From Phycisphaeraceae bacterium (GTDB taxonomy: Bacteria > Planctomycetota > Phycisphaerae > Phycisphaerales > UBA1924), in the NCBI GenBank assembly GCA_021297895.1, contig JAJTHN010000010.1, positions 116,807 to 180,806 on the forward strand: a DNA stretch of 64,000 bases, given 5' to 3'. The stretch's first letter is position 1. The number at the start of each line of letters is the position of its first letter. A program made the translations under genes and the position numbers. This document shows positions 38,926 through 49,664 of this stretch, piece by piece. The notes beneath the pieces were generated by a model. It saw only the letters and a list, made by a program, of their open reading frames with translations. It was not told the origin of the DNA and ran no database searches.

Positions 38926-40670
38926 ATGCTCCGCTCAACTCGAACTCTGTTTGCGCTCGCCGGTACCCGCTGCCGCTCGATGACACTGCCCGCGCTGGTC
39001 ACCGCGGGCGTGTTTGTTTGCGTGCCGGCCATCGCCGCGCCGACGGTCTACAACCTCGGGCTGCTGCCCACGGGCACCGAGTCGCGCGCGGGCGGACTGA
39101 CACCCGACGGCTGGACCGTCTCCGGTTCGGCCAACACGGCCACGAGCTTCAGCCGGTCGTTCCGCTGGACGCTTTCCGGCGGCATGACCGACCTTGGCCC
39201 GCCTCCGTTGGGCAGCCCGTGGACGGCCGCAAACTCGATTTCCGCCACCGGCAACGCCGTTGCGGGCAACGGCGGCAACTCGCTCTTTCGCTGGACCAGT
39301 GCCGGAGGAATGCAGAACCTGGGCATCTGGCCATCGAGCACCGTCGGCCTTGCCCGCGGCATCTCCGCGAACGGCAACATCGTCGTTGGCTGGAGCAACA
39401 ACAACGGCTTCGGCGGTCAGGCCGCGCTCCGATGGGCCGGCGCGGGTCTGCAACTGCTCCCCGCTCTGCCCGGCGGACTGAGCATCGGCAACATGCCTTC
39501 GGCATCAGCCCCGACGGCTCGATCATCGTCGGCACCAGCGGCTGGTCCGGCGCCGGCATTCGCGCTGTTCGATGGCTCAGCGCAGGGACCGTCGTTCAGG
39601 ATCTCGGCGCGCTTCCCGGCGGCACCAACGCTCGCGGTAGCGACTGCAGCACCGACAACACCACCATCGTCGGCTCCAGTACGTGGATCGGCTCGGGCCA
39701 ACGCGCGTTCCGCTGGACCAGCGCCGGCGGCATGGTGAACCTTGGAGTGCCCGCGGGCGGCCTCGATTCATCGGCCGATGCCGTCAACGGCGACGGCAAA
39801 GCCGCGGTCGGCTCGTACTCCATCGCCGTGAACAACAGCCGAGCGATGCTCTGGAACACAAGTGTCGGGACTGTCGACCTGACAAACTACCTCACGGCTC
39901 TCGGCGCATCGCTCGGCGGATACACACTCATCTCCGCGACCGACATCAGCCAGGACGGCTCGGCGATCGTCGCCACCGGCTCACTTCTGGGCCTCTCGCG
40001 TGCGTTTCTCATCCGCAACATTCCGTGCCCGAGCACGCCGCGGATCATCTCCGACCCGATCGGTCGCGCCGCATGCCCGACGTCACCCGGCGTCGTCGCC
40101 TTCACGTTCGATGCCGAGGCACCGGGCGGCGGGCAGGTGAATCTCGAGTATCGATGGGTGGTTGAGATCTCGCCGACGACCGGCGAGCTCGTGCCGCTCA
40201 GCGACGGCCCGTTTGTCGACCCGCTTTCGGGCACTTCAATGATCATCTCGGGTGCGGCGACAAACACGCTGCACATCTCGGACATCGTCGCGGGCGTCGG
40301 GCTCCCGCCGCGGGACATCAACTTCGGCGGCACGGTGACGAACCCCTGCGGCACGGTCACCACCACGCTGGCGATGCTCCGATTCACCCCGGCAGCGTGC
40401 ACCGGCGCGTGCTCGCCAGCGGACATCGCCAACACCGATGGGCTGACCTCGCAGGCGGGCGGCGGGCCCGATGGGGCGATCGACAACGGCGACTTCACCG
40501 CGTTCTTCGGTGCGTTCTTTGCCGCGAGTGAAGACCCTTCGCGCATCGCCGCGGACATCGCTGACACCGATGGCCTGACGATCGATCAGGGCGGCGGCCC
40601 GGACGGCACCATCGACAACGGGGACTTCAGCGCGTTCTTCGCCGTGTTCTTTGCCGGCTGCCCGGTCTGA
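38926..40670 (+). pseudogene. HAF-repeat exported protein with DNGDF tail, broken by a -1 frameshift
   Basis: Two frames together encode one protein of about 580 residues. The first frame starts at ATG 38926 (AAGGG upstream) with a signal peptide ending VPAIAA, then HAF repeats (FRWTLSGGMTDLG, FRWTSAGGMQNLG). Sense is lost after ATG 39493-39495 (LSIGNM) and resumes in the -1 frame at GCC 39495 (AFGISPDGSIIVG, then AVRWLSAGTVVQDLG). The C-terminal half continues with repeats, an Ig-like region (PTTGELVPLSDG area) and the duplicated DNGDF..FF domain ending AGCPV. One missing G (ATGCC for ATGGCC) explains it. It may be a true mutation, phase variation or a sequencing/assembly error; the rest shows no decay. 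The closest relative in the window is the protein at 22658. Confidence 0.85.
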
Positions 40671-40814
40671 GCGAGCGCGAATGCACGGCCGCGGTCATCG
40701 ATGAGGGTTGTTTAGCTTCGCGGACATGCGACATCGCGGCTGGCGCGAAACCACGCCGTCGCTCACGCCGCGCTCGGCACTGGATGAAGGGCACGGACCG
40801 CTCGGCACGCGCGA

Positions 40815-41510
40815 TTACTGCTCGTCGGTCTTGCCGATCTGCCACTCTTCGAGTTCGACCGGGGCCTGGCGACCGAAGATGGTCACCAGAACGCGAACGA
40901 GGCCCTTCTCGGGGATGAGCTCGTCGACGGTGCCCTCGTAGCCCTGGAACGGGCCTTCCTTGATCGTGACCGCCTCGCCCTTCTCGAAGACGAGCTTGAT
41001 CTGGGGCTGCTCATCAACACGGAGGCTGGCCGCGAGCATCTTCTCGATCTCGACGGGCTTCATGGGGGTCGGGAAGCCCTTTGTCCCGACGAAGTCGCCC
41101 ACGCCCGTGGTCTCCTTGATGAGGAAGAACACGTCCTGCGGGATGCGCTTGTCGTCCTCGAGCTTCATCTCGACAAAGACGTACCCGGGGTACAGCTTGG
41201 TCTCGGTGACCTTCTGCTTGCCGCCCTTGATGGTCTTGGTCTTTTCGGTGGGCACAAGGATGCGCGAGACAAGGTGTTCCATCTTCTCGATCTGCACCTT
41301 GCGCAGCAGCGTGTCGCGCACGCTGGTTTCCTTGTTGCTGGCCACACGCAGCACGCACCAGCTCATCCCTTCCTTGGTCATCGGGTCGCTGGTCGACGCG
41401 TACGCGTTGCTCATGGCCTTGGCCATGGGCGAGGCCGGCGTCGCCGCGGCGGCATCGGCCGCCGCGCTGTTGGTGGTCGTGCCCGCGTTGGTGTTCTGCT
41501 GCTCGCTCAT
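40815..41510 (-). CDS. nusG: Transcription termination/antitermination factor NusG
   Basis: A 231-residue transcription factor that binds RNA polymerase and links it to Rho or the ribosome. ATG 41510 follows GAGGA and gives an Ala/Thr-rich tail of about 45 residues ahead of the NGN domain (MSWCVLRVASNKETSVRDTL). The end of the NGN domain (LYPGYVFVEM, TTGVGDFVGTKGFPTPM) and the C-terminal KOW domain (FEKGEAVTIKEGPFQGYEGTV) are standard. It lies 101 bases after secE, the usual order. Unlike most bacteria, no rplK follows; the next gene is a convergent surface-protein gene. Confidence 0.96.
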   Translation of the reverse strand: MSEQQNTNAGTTTNSAAADAAAATPASPMAKAMSNAYASTSDPMTKEGMSWCVLRVASNKETSVRDTLLRKVQIEKMEHLVSRILVPTEKTKTIKGGKQKVTETKLYPGYVFVEMKLEDDKRIPQDVFFLIKETTGVGDFVGTKGFPTPMKPVEIEKMLAASLRVDEQPQIKLVFEKGEAVTIKEGPFQGYEGTVDELIPEKGLVRVLVTIFGRQAPVELEEWQIGKTDEQ

Positions 41511-41611
41511 GTGGTCCTCGGGCCCGTTGGCCTCGTTCTGGTCGTCTGCGGATCGATCCCCGCGGCGGTGCGTCGCGGCACGCTCGTGCGCCGGTGGCGC
41601 ACCGGGCCGCA

Positions 41612-42301
41612 TCAGCTCGGCATCACGTTGATGAGCCGGAAGAAACTCTGGAAGATGATGTCAAACAGGAACAGTGCCGCGCCGATGGCAAAGAACGCGA
41701 GCACCACCACCACCGTGCTGCCGCGGATCTCGCGTCGCGTCGACCAATTGACCTTCTTCATCTCGTAGTCGGTGTTGATCAGGAACTCGACCGATCCGGG
41801 CTTGACCGCCACGAGCCAGTACGCCAGCACCGTGCCGATGATCACGAACAACGACAGCACCGCGCCCTGCACATAAATAGGCTCGACCGCGGTCTGCGCG
41901 TTGCGCTGCAGCACGTTGCCGAGCGGCTTGCCGTCGCTCAGCGTGATGCTGGCGATCTCCGCCTGCGTGTTGGTGCCGGCGTAGGTAATCGAGCCCAGCC
42001 GCCCGCTGCGCTCGCCGGGGCGGACGGTGTCCAGCAGTGTCGCGGTGCCGACCTGTGCCGCGGCCTCGCCGGCGCGCGGTGTGCCCAGCAGGATCACGCT
42101 CGTACCGCCGGCAACCTCCGTCGCGGTGGGGTCGAGTTCCAGCGTCACGCTCAGCACGGACTTGGGAACAAACGCGTCGATCGCCAGGGTCGTCTGCTTC
42201 ATCGACCACAGACCCGCGGCCAGCGCCGCGATGCCGATGAGCGATGCCGTGAGCACACGGACCCAGTAACCCTGACCGTACTTGTAAATGCCCAGTGCCA
42301 T
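41612..42301 (-). CDS. secE: Protein translocase subunit SecE, enlarged
   Basis: A 229-residue subunit of the SecYEG channel. Only the C-terminal third looks like ordinary SecE: an amphipathic helix (EMKKVNWSTRREIRGST) and the final membrane helix (VVVVLAFFAIGAALFLFDII). Ahead of it are a membrane helix near residues 11-33, a roughly 110-residue polar domain predicted outside the cytoplasm, and a second helix (SLFVIIGTVLAYWLVAV). Typical SecE is 60-130 residues. ATG 42301 starts MALGIYKYGQG; upstream starts are inside Pro-rich shadow sequence. It is flanked by tRNA-Trp and nusG, as in many bacteria, which confirms the call. Confidence 0.93.
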   Translation of the reverse strand: MALGIYKYGQGYWVRVLTASLIGIAALAAGLWSMKQTTLAIDAFVPKSVLSVTLELDPTATEVAGGTSVILLGTPRAGEAAAQVGTATLLDTVRPGERSGRLGSITYAGTNTQAEIASITLSDGKPLGNVLQRNAQTAVEPIYVQGAVLSLFVIIGTVLAYWLVAVKPGSVEFLINTDYEMKKVNWSTRREIRGSTVVVVLAFFAIGAALFLFDIIFQSFFRLINVMPS

Positions 42302-42465
42302 GAACGTTCCAGTAAGTGCCCCGTTGTCGTCGCGGTGCCCGGAGCACCCCGAGGGCCGATGGGGCGGGGGCGGTGATGAAGGCCGTGATCCGGATGGCCC
42401 CCGGGAGGCGGCGGCCACCACACCGAAAGACCCGGATCGAGAGCCCCGGATTCAGAAACCTTCAA

Positions 42466-42538
42466 CACGCCGGGAGGGAATCGAACCCGCAACCTGCGGA
42501 TTTGGAATCCGCTGCTCTACCAATTGAGCTACCGGCGT
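42466..42538 (-). tRNA. trnW: tRNA-Trp (CCA)
   Basis: A 73-base cloverleaf on the minus strand: acceptor ACGCCGG/CCGGCGT, D arm GCTC...GAGC, anticodon loop with CCA, T arm with GGTTCGATTCC. The 3' CCA is not encoded. It sits before secE, the classic tRNA-Trp-secE-nusG order. Confidence 0.95.
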
Positions 42539-42628
42539 ACGTTGTTCCGACGTCCGACGATCGCCGACACGCCGGCCGCGCAGAACCCCGACGGGGCGCG
42601 GAGCCGAACCATGCGGGCGATGCGCGGA

Positions 42629-42811
42629 TTACTTGCGCTTGATCTTGTGCAGCGTGTGGCGACGCAGGCGCGGGCAGTACTTCATGAAGCCTTCCTTGAG
42701 CTTCTCGGCGATGCCGCCCTTGGTGTTGATCTGCGTGCGGTAGTTCAGGTCGCCCGACTCCGAGCACTGGAGCCAGACATACTCACGGGCGGCGGCTTTG
42801 CTCTTGGCCAT
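42629..42811 (-). CDS. rpmG: Large-subunit ribosomal protein bL33
   Basis: A 60-residue basic ribosomal protein. ATG 42811 follows GGAG with a seven-base gap. Family sequence is clear: REYVWLQCSESGDLNYRTQINTKGG and MKYCPRLRRHTLHKIKRK. Only two cysteines are visible (Cys16 and Cys46) rather than the four of zinc-binding L33, so this is likely a zinc-free or degenerate form. Located between tuf and tRNA-Trp. Confidence 0.95.
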   Translation of the reverse strand: MAKSKAAAREYVWLQCSESGDLNYRTQINTKGGIAEKLKEGFMKYCPRLRRHTLHKIKRK

Positions 42812-42915
42812 GATTCAATCTCCGATTCATTCTCGTGGCGTGGGCCGGACCATGCCGGTCCGGACACGCCCCGCGCCGTTGGGCGAAGGAAAAAGATACT
42901 GCTCGTCTGACAAAG

Positions 42916-42945
42916 CCGGCCCATCGGGGGTTCCCGATGGGCCGG
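42916..42945 (-). terminator. Hairpin terminator downstream of tuf
   Basis: Perfect 13-bp stem (42916-42928 / 42933-42945) with a 4-base loop, 114 bases after the tuf stop. On the minus strand it is followed by CTTTGTC, a weak U-tract, so efficiency is uncertain. Confidence 0.65.
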
Positions 42946-43058
42946 TGGGATTCTGATCGTAGCGTCCCGTCGTGCTCAAGCGGTCTTCAGGGCCTCTGCC
43001 CATCCATCCCGCCCGACGGCGTCCGCTGCTGAATGTCTCAAGCCGATGCCAAACTCAA

Positions 43059-44261
<1,203 letters not shown>

Positions 44262-44553
44262 GACCAGTTCTCCAGTTGCTGTCCCAGATCCGTCACCGGC
44301 CTGCGCCGATGCCGCTCCGGAAAGTGCTCGTCCGTCGTTGCGCCCCGGTCGGGCTTCGGACGTTGAAACATGTCGGCACCGGCAAACGACCGGCCCCGTC
44401 TCGCCCCGTCGGCACGCGCCGACGCGAACGACTATACCTTCATCTTTGGCGCGATCCGGACTCTTGGCGACCTGCGTCGCCGCCTTCCCGTCGTCTTCGC
44501 CCGATCCGGCTCCGCCAGATCGACCCCCGACCCGCCCCGTCCCATTCCAACAG

Positions 44554-44625
<72 letters not shown>

Positions 44626-44692
44626 CAGGTTTTCCAATCCACGCGCTCGGTGCGCACGCAGACCGCCGCTCGCTGGTGCCGAGTGGGGGACA

Positions 44693-44720
44693 ATCTTACC
44701 AACCCCGCCCCGCGAATCAA
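44693..44720 (-). promoter_or_regulatory. Promoter TTGATT-16-TAAGAT for tRNA-Thr/tuf
   Basis: On the minus strand TTGATT (44720-44715) and TAAGAT (44698-44693) are 16 bases apart, 68 bases before the tRNA. The remaining gap 44626-44997 holds no gene; its right end carries the ribosome site of the gene at 44998. Confidence 0.55.
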
Positions 44721-44997
44721 CCCTGACCAAACGTTCGGACTTTGTTGTGCACACATCATCCCCACCGCCCCGTGGCCCCGATCGCCTCACGATGCGCTGT
44801 CGCCCATGAGCGCAGGAAGATCAGCCATTTTGGCCGATTCTGAGGTCACTCAAAGAGCAAGCCTAAAAGGCTGAAATCCACAGTTCATCCCCAGTCTCAC
44901 ACCCATTCCCGGACCATCCTGAACCCGACCCGGTCCGGGAACCGATGAACCGGTGGGGGATTCCGCGCGCCAGTGTCCGCGATCGCAGGAGCCGACG

Positions 44998-47900
44998 GTG
45001 ACCATCAGCCCGCCAACGACCTTGCTCGGAGTTTCTTCGCCGGGCCATTCACCCCTCGACGCCTCCGGCGGGCCGGGCCTCGGCCCATCGGCCTCGGTGC
45101 CGACGTTTGATCCAGTGCTGCTGGAGCGGAATCTCGCCGCGGTCCTGGCCTCGGGGGGTGCGGTGCCCGGGGCAACCAGCGGCGGCAGGGCGGTCGGACG
45201 CAACGCCCGAATCGTCGGCTTGATTCGTACGGCCCCCGCCGTTTCGGGGTTGACCTTCGCCGTCGCGCGCGATGGGCTCTTGTCAGGGGCGATCGAGCCC
45301 GCACCGGGCACGCGGCTGAGTCTGGCCTCGCGGTACTCGCCGGGGCAGGAGGCCGATTCGCTCGTCGCCGCGCTCGATCCGGCCAAGCACGCGGCGGTGG
45401 TCATCAACGGCTTCGGGCTGGGGCATCATGTCGAGCGCGCGGCGCGGCGGCTTGGCCGCACGGGCGTGGTCATCGTGCACGAGCCGGATGTGGCGCTCCT
45501 GCGCGAGGTGATGGGCCGGATCGACATGACCTCGTGGCTCACCTCGTGCAACCTGATTCTTGTTCACGATGCGCACGACCAGGCGGGGCTTGCGCGCCAG
45601 GTCGAGCAGTGCGAGAGCGCGCTGGTCATGGGGACGCTCACACTCGAGCACCCGGCGAGTCAGACGCGTCTGGGCGATGCCGCGTCGCGGTTCGCCCGCA
45701 CGTTCACGAGGGTGCTCGAATCGGTCCGCACGGTTGTCGCCACGACGCTGGTGCAGACGGAGACGACGCTGCGCAACAGCTCGCAGAACATCGACCACTA
45801 CGCCCTGGGCGGCGGCATCGCCGATCTTCGCGGACGCTGCGCGGGCAAGCCCGCGATCATCGTCAGCGCCGGCCCGTCGCTGGCGCGGAACATCGAGCAG
45901 TTGGCCCGGCCCGGGGTACGCGAGCGGTTCGTCATCATCGCCGTGCAGACCGTGCTGCGGCAGCTGCTCGCCCGCGGCATCCGGCCTCACTACGTCACGG
46001 CGCTGGACTATCACGAGATCTCGCGACGCTTCTACGAGGGTTTGACCGCCGATGACGTTCGCGGCGTGACGCTCGTGGCCGAGGCCAAGGTCAACCCCGC
46101 CGTCACGCGGGCGTTCCCCGGCGTGATCCGCTGTGCGCGCGATGAGTTCCTCGACGAGGTGCTCGGCCCGGGACTCGTGCGTGACATGGGCGCGATCTCC
46201 GCCGGCGCGACCGTCGCGCACCTGGCGTACTTCCTCGCGCGGCACCTGGGCTGCGATCCCGTCGTGCTCGTCGGGCAGGATCTCGGCTTTACCGACGGGC
46301 AGTACTACGGCTCTGGCGCGGCGATCCACGACACCTGGGCGCCGGAGCTCGGCGAGTTCCGAACGCTGGAGATGTTCGAGCACGAGCGCATCATGCGCAT
46401 GCGCTCGCTCCTGCGCAAGGGCACCGATGTGCTGGGCCGGCCGATCTACAGCGACGAGCAGATGAACAGCTACCTGGTGCAGTTCCAGGCGATGTTCCTC
46501 AGTGACAGCGAGCGCGGCATGCGCGTGATCGACGCGACCGAGGGCGGCGTGCTCAAGGCCGGCACCACGCCCGCCAGACTCAGCGAGGTCATCGACGCGG
46601 AACTGGCCCGCGCCGAGCGTGCACGCAACTCGGCATCCGCGACACTCGCGGGGAACATCGACCTCGATGCATTGATCGACAGCATCGCCGGTGCGGACGC
46701 CGCCGCGAGCGAGGGCTCGTGCGGAGGCGTATTGGACGATCCGGCGTTCGTGCCGGACTTCGATCGCGCTTCCCGCAGCGCGCGAGTTCGTGAGCGGCTG
46801 CTGAGCCTTGCGCGGGATGTGACGAACATCGCGACTCACAGCCGCGAGGCCCGCGCACTGCTCGAGCAGATGCGCGAACATCACGACGATCAGGAGCGAG
46901 TCAATCGCCTCATCGACCGCGTGACGTCCATCCGCGCAAAGGTCGAGTCGCGCAGCGAGGCGTTCCGGCTGATCGAGCGGTTGAACCAGACCGGCGCTTT
47001 CAACCGGCTCCGTGCCGACCGGGCGATCAATCTGGCGACGGACCTTGCGCCGATCGAGGCGCAGAAGCGACAGATCGACCGCGACATCGTGAACGTGACG
47101 TGGCTGGCCGATGCGGGCGAGGCGCTGGCGACGATGCTGCGAGAGGCCGCGGGCGTCCTCGATGGTGCGCCGCCGCGAACGCGCGATCCGCTTCCCGCGG
47201 CCGAGCCGGTCCGCGAGAGCGACACAAGCCCGAGCGCGAGCGCGAGCGTGAGCACCGGACCGGCACGCGTTGCCGCGGTCGCGGTGATGCTCGGGCATGA
47301 GCCGCCCGAACTTGTCGCACGCACCATGGAGCGTCTTGGGCGAGTCGCCGGCATCGCGGACGTTGTACTGCTGGACATGACCGGGCTGGACATGACCGGG
47401 GATGGTGCCGCCTTGGGCGAGCCGATCGCGCCGGGGAACCAGGCGGCCATCGATCGGGTGCGCGATCTAACGCGGCATCGTGGTGTTCGGGTGCTTCGGG
47501 CCGCGTCGCCCCGGCCGCGTGTCGGGCCGCTGAGCGCGCGACGCGTCGCCGCGGCACGCGCGTTCGCACGCGACTGCTGGCGCGGCGGCCTGGCGAACCT
47601 GACCTGCTACGACGAAGTTGTCCACCCGCCGGCATTGCTGGAGGTCTTCGGCACGCTCACGCGCGACGGACGCGGCGCGGATGCACTGCTTGTCGTCGGC
47701 GCCTCGTGGGCCCACATCGATCCGGTTCTCTGCGCCGAACTCGTCGAGCGCCATCGCGAGCAACCCGCGGCTCACAAGATCGTCTTCTCGCAGGCCGGGC
47801 CCGGCGCGACGGGCGTGGTCCTCTCACGAACACTCACGCGCGACTTTGACATTGCGCGCGAGCGATCGATGATGCACTCGACGATCGGCGCGATGCTCGC

Positions 47901-48810
47901 GTACGTGCCGGTCGCGCCGGTCATGGACCCGATCGCACGCACGCTGTGTGTCGGCGTCGATCCCGCCGTGCGCGACATGCGGTGGAGCATCACCGACGCG
48001 GAACGTGTCGCGTTGATCGACCGCGCGCTGCGGCAGGCCGGTATCGATCCCGCGGCGGCGACCCTCGCCGATGTGGCGAGCGTGCAGCGCACGCTCGTGC
48101 CCGATGCGCCGACGCACCTTCGCGTGGAACTTGTGCGCGATCATCGACGAGCCGACGCGGCCCTGATCATGGGTCTGTGCCAGTCACTGGGCGTGCGGGC
48201 CGTCACGCTGCGCGATGCACGATGCGAGCACGAGTCCCTGCCGGAACTCATACGAGGACTGCGATCGATGAACATCGCGGTCCACGTGCGCACGAGGCTG
48301 ACCGCCGCGCCAGACGCTGCCGAGCGATTGATCGAGAGCGCCCCGGACATCCTGAGCGTCGAGACCATCGCCGACGACTCGGCGACCTACGCGCGCCTGA
48401 ACCCGCGCGACGCCGACGGCGGTTTTGCGCGTCTGCGCGACAATCTCGAGCGGGCGGTCAGTGCGATGCGCCGCGCAGAGCAGACGGGAGTAGGCGGGCC
48501 TCTCTGGGTCGTCCCGCGGATCACGCGGCGCGATGCGGTGTACGAGCGACTCGAGGCGTGGTACGACGGCGCTCTGCTCTCGCTCGGTCATGCTGTGATC
48601 GATCCGCGCGGGCGCGACGACATCCCGCTGCCGGATGAACGGATCGCGCCGCTGGCCTTGCCGCGGCTGGCCCGGACGCGCCTTGCGCTGGGCGAACTTT
48701 CGCTGGAGCCCGATCTGTCCGTCGTGGGCGAGCCCGGCGTGCTCTTTGCCGGTGTCGATGCCAGGCGGCAGTGGGCGGACCTTGTCGCGCGGCGGAGTGC
48801 AGCGTTGTGA
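44998..48810 (+). CDS. Maf/DUF115 glycosyltransferase-like fusion protein
   Basis: A 1270-residue cytosolic protein. GTG 44998 is chosen for its AGGAG six bases upstream. Residues about 280-530 form the Maf/DUF115 domain (GKPAIIVSAGPSLARNIEQL, HYVTALDYHEI, DPVVLVGQDLGFTDGQYYG). Maf proteins add nonulosonic acids to flagellin. Then come a helical linker (about 530-740), a nucleotidyltransferase-like domain (about 760-990) and a C-terminal region (about 1045-1270). That last region is laid out like a radical-SAM/SPASM barrel (AVTLRDAR, LSVETIADDS, ARLRDNLERA) but has no CxxxCxxC motif. The stop overlaps the CMP-sugar synthetase start (GTGA), so this is the first gene of a three-gene operon. Confidence 0.82.
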   Translation: MTISPPTTLLGVSSPGHSPLDASGGPGLGPSASVPTFDPVLLERNLAAVLASGGAVPGATSGGRAVGRNARIVGLIRTAPAVSGLTFAVARDGLLSGAIEPAPGTRLSLASRYSPGQEADSLVAALDPAKHAAVVINGFGLGHHVERAARRLGRTGVVIVHEPDVALLREVMGRIDMTSWLTSCNLILVHDAHDQAGLARQVEQCESALVMGTLTLEHPASQTRLGDAASRFARTFTRVLESVRTVVATTLVQTETTLRNSSQNIDHYALGGGIADLRGRCAGKPAIIVSAGPSLARNIEQLARPGVRERFVIIAVQTVLRQLLARGIRPHYVTALDYHEISRRFYEGLTADDVRGVTLVAEAKVNPAVTRAFPGVIRCARDEFLDEVLGPGLVRDMGAISAGATVAHLAYFLARHLGCDPVVLVGQDLGFTDGQYYGSGAAIHDTWAPELGEFRTLEMFEHERIMRMRSLLRKGTDVLGRPIYSDEQMNSYLVQFQAMFLSDSERGMRVIDATEGGVLKAGTTPARLSEVIDAELARAERARNSASATLAGNIDLDALIDSIAGADAAASEGSCGGVLDDPAFVPDFDRASRSARVRERLLSLARDVTNIATHSREARALLEQMREHHDDQERVNRLIDRVTSIRAKVESRSEAFRLIERLNQTGAFNRLRADRAINLATDLAPIEAQKRQIDRDIVNVTWLADAGEALATMLREAAGVLDGAPPRTRDPLPAAEPVRESDTSPSASASVSTGPARVAAVAVMLGHEPPELVARTMERLGRVAGIADVVLLDMTGLDMTGDGAALGEPIAPGNQAAIDRVRDLTRHRGVRVLRAASPRPRVGPLSARRVAAARAFARDCWRGGLANLTCYDEVVHPPALLEVFGTLTRDGRGADALLVVGASWAHIDPVLCAELVERHREQPAAHKIVFSQAGPGATGVVLSRTLTRDFDIARERSMMHSTIGAMLAYVPVAPVMDPIARTLCVGVDPAVRDMRWSITDAERVALIDRALRQAGIDPAAATLADVASVQRTLVPDAPTHLRVELVRDHRRADAALIMGLCQSLGVRAVTLRDARCEHESLPELIRGLRSMNIAVHVRTRLTAAPDAAERLIESAPDILSVETIADDSATYARLNPRDADGGFARLRDNLERAVSAMRRAEQTGVGGPLWVVPRITRRDAVYERLEAWYDGALLSLGHAVIDPRGRDDIPLPDERIAPLALPRLARTRLALGELSLEPDLSVVGEPGVLFAGVDARRQWADLVARRSAAL

Positions 48811-49664
48811 GCCGGCCACGCGGACCAGCACGCCGCACGAGCAGCGCCCGTCCCAACGCGATCGCGGTCATCCTTGCGCGCGCGGGCAGCAAGGGCGTGC
48901 CCGGGAAGAACTGGCGTCGCATCGCGGGGCGCGCGTGCGTCTGGTGGACCATCGACGCGGCCAGGAGCGCTGAGAGCGTCTCACGCGTCATCGTCAGCAC
49001 TGATGCGCCCGTTGTCGCGCGCATCGCCCGGCGAGCCGGGTGCGAGGTGGTCGAGCGGCCGCCCGACCTGGCGAGCGATCGCGCGACCGTTGACTCCGCG
49101 GCTCGCCACGCAATCGAGTCGATCGAGCGTGCGGCGGGGCGGCCGCTCGCGCCGAAGACCCCGATCGTCCTGTTGTACGCGAACGTGCCCGTGCGGCCGG
49201 AGGGCCTGATCGATCGCGCCGTCGCGATGCTGCGCCGGCGCAGCCAGAACGCCGACAGCGTGCAGAGTTACCAGCCCGTCGGCAAGAACCACCCGATGTG
49301 GACCGCGCGCATGCGACCCGACGGCACCGTCGCGCCGTGGGAAGGGCTCGTGCTCAACGGCGGCGTGTTTCGCCGACAGGATCTGCCGCCGGCGTACATC
49401 CCCGATGGCGGCGTGATCGTCGTGACGCGCCGATCACTCTTCCTGCAGGTGCCCAGCGCTCGCCCCGGGCCGCACGCGTTCTTCGGCCTCAAGCGTCTGG
49501 GTGTGATCAACCCCGAGGGCAGTGTTGTCGACATCGACGAAGAGTCGGACGTGCTCGTCGCCGGTGCGAAGCTGCGTGAGGCGGCGCGCCGCACGCGTGA
49601 GCGTGGCGCATCGACGCCGCGAGGGAATCCGAAGCGAAAGGACCGTCCGCGTGCGCATCGCTGA
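48807..49664 (+). CDS. neuA: CMP-nonulosonic acid (sialic-type) cytidylyltransferase
   Basis: A 285-residue cytosolic enzyme that joins CTP and a nonulosonic acid to make the CMP-activated sugar. It shows the family P-loop-like AVILARAGSKGVPGKNWRRI near residue 18, then VIVSTDAPVVA, ILLYANVPVRP in the expected order, and a D-rich end VVDIDEESDV. GTG 48807 overlaps the stop of the Maf fusion by four bases. The extra C-terminal 25 residues are basic. It overlaps neuB by 14 bases. Which sugar (sialic, pseudaminic or legionaminic) cannot be told. Confidence 0.88.
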   Translation: MSRPRGPARRTSSARPNAIAVILARAGSKGVPGKNWRRIAGRACVWWTIDAARSAESVSRVIVSTDAPVVARIARRAGCEVVERPPDLASDRATVDSAARHAIESIERAAGRPLAPKTPIVLLYANVPVRPEGLIDRAVAMLRRRSQNADSVQSYQPVGKNHPMWTARMRPDGTVAPWEGLVLNGGVFRRQDLPPAYIPDGGVIVVTRRSLFLQVPSARPGPHAFFGLKRLGVINPEGSVVDIDEESDVLVAGAKLREAARRTRERGASTPRGNPKRKDRPRAHR

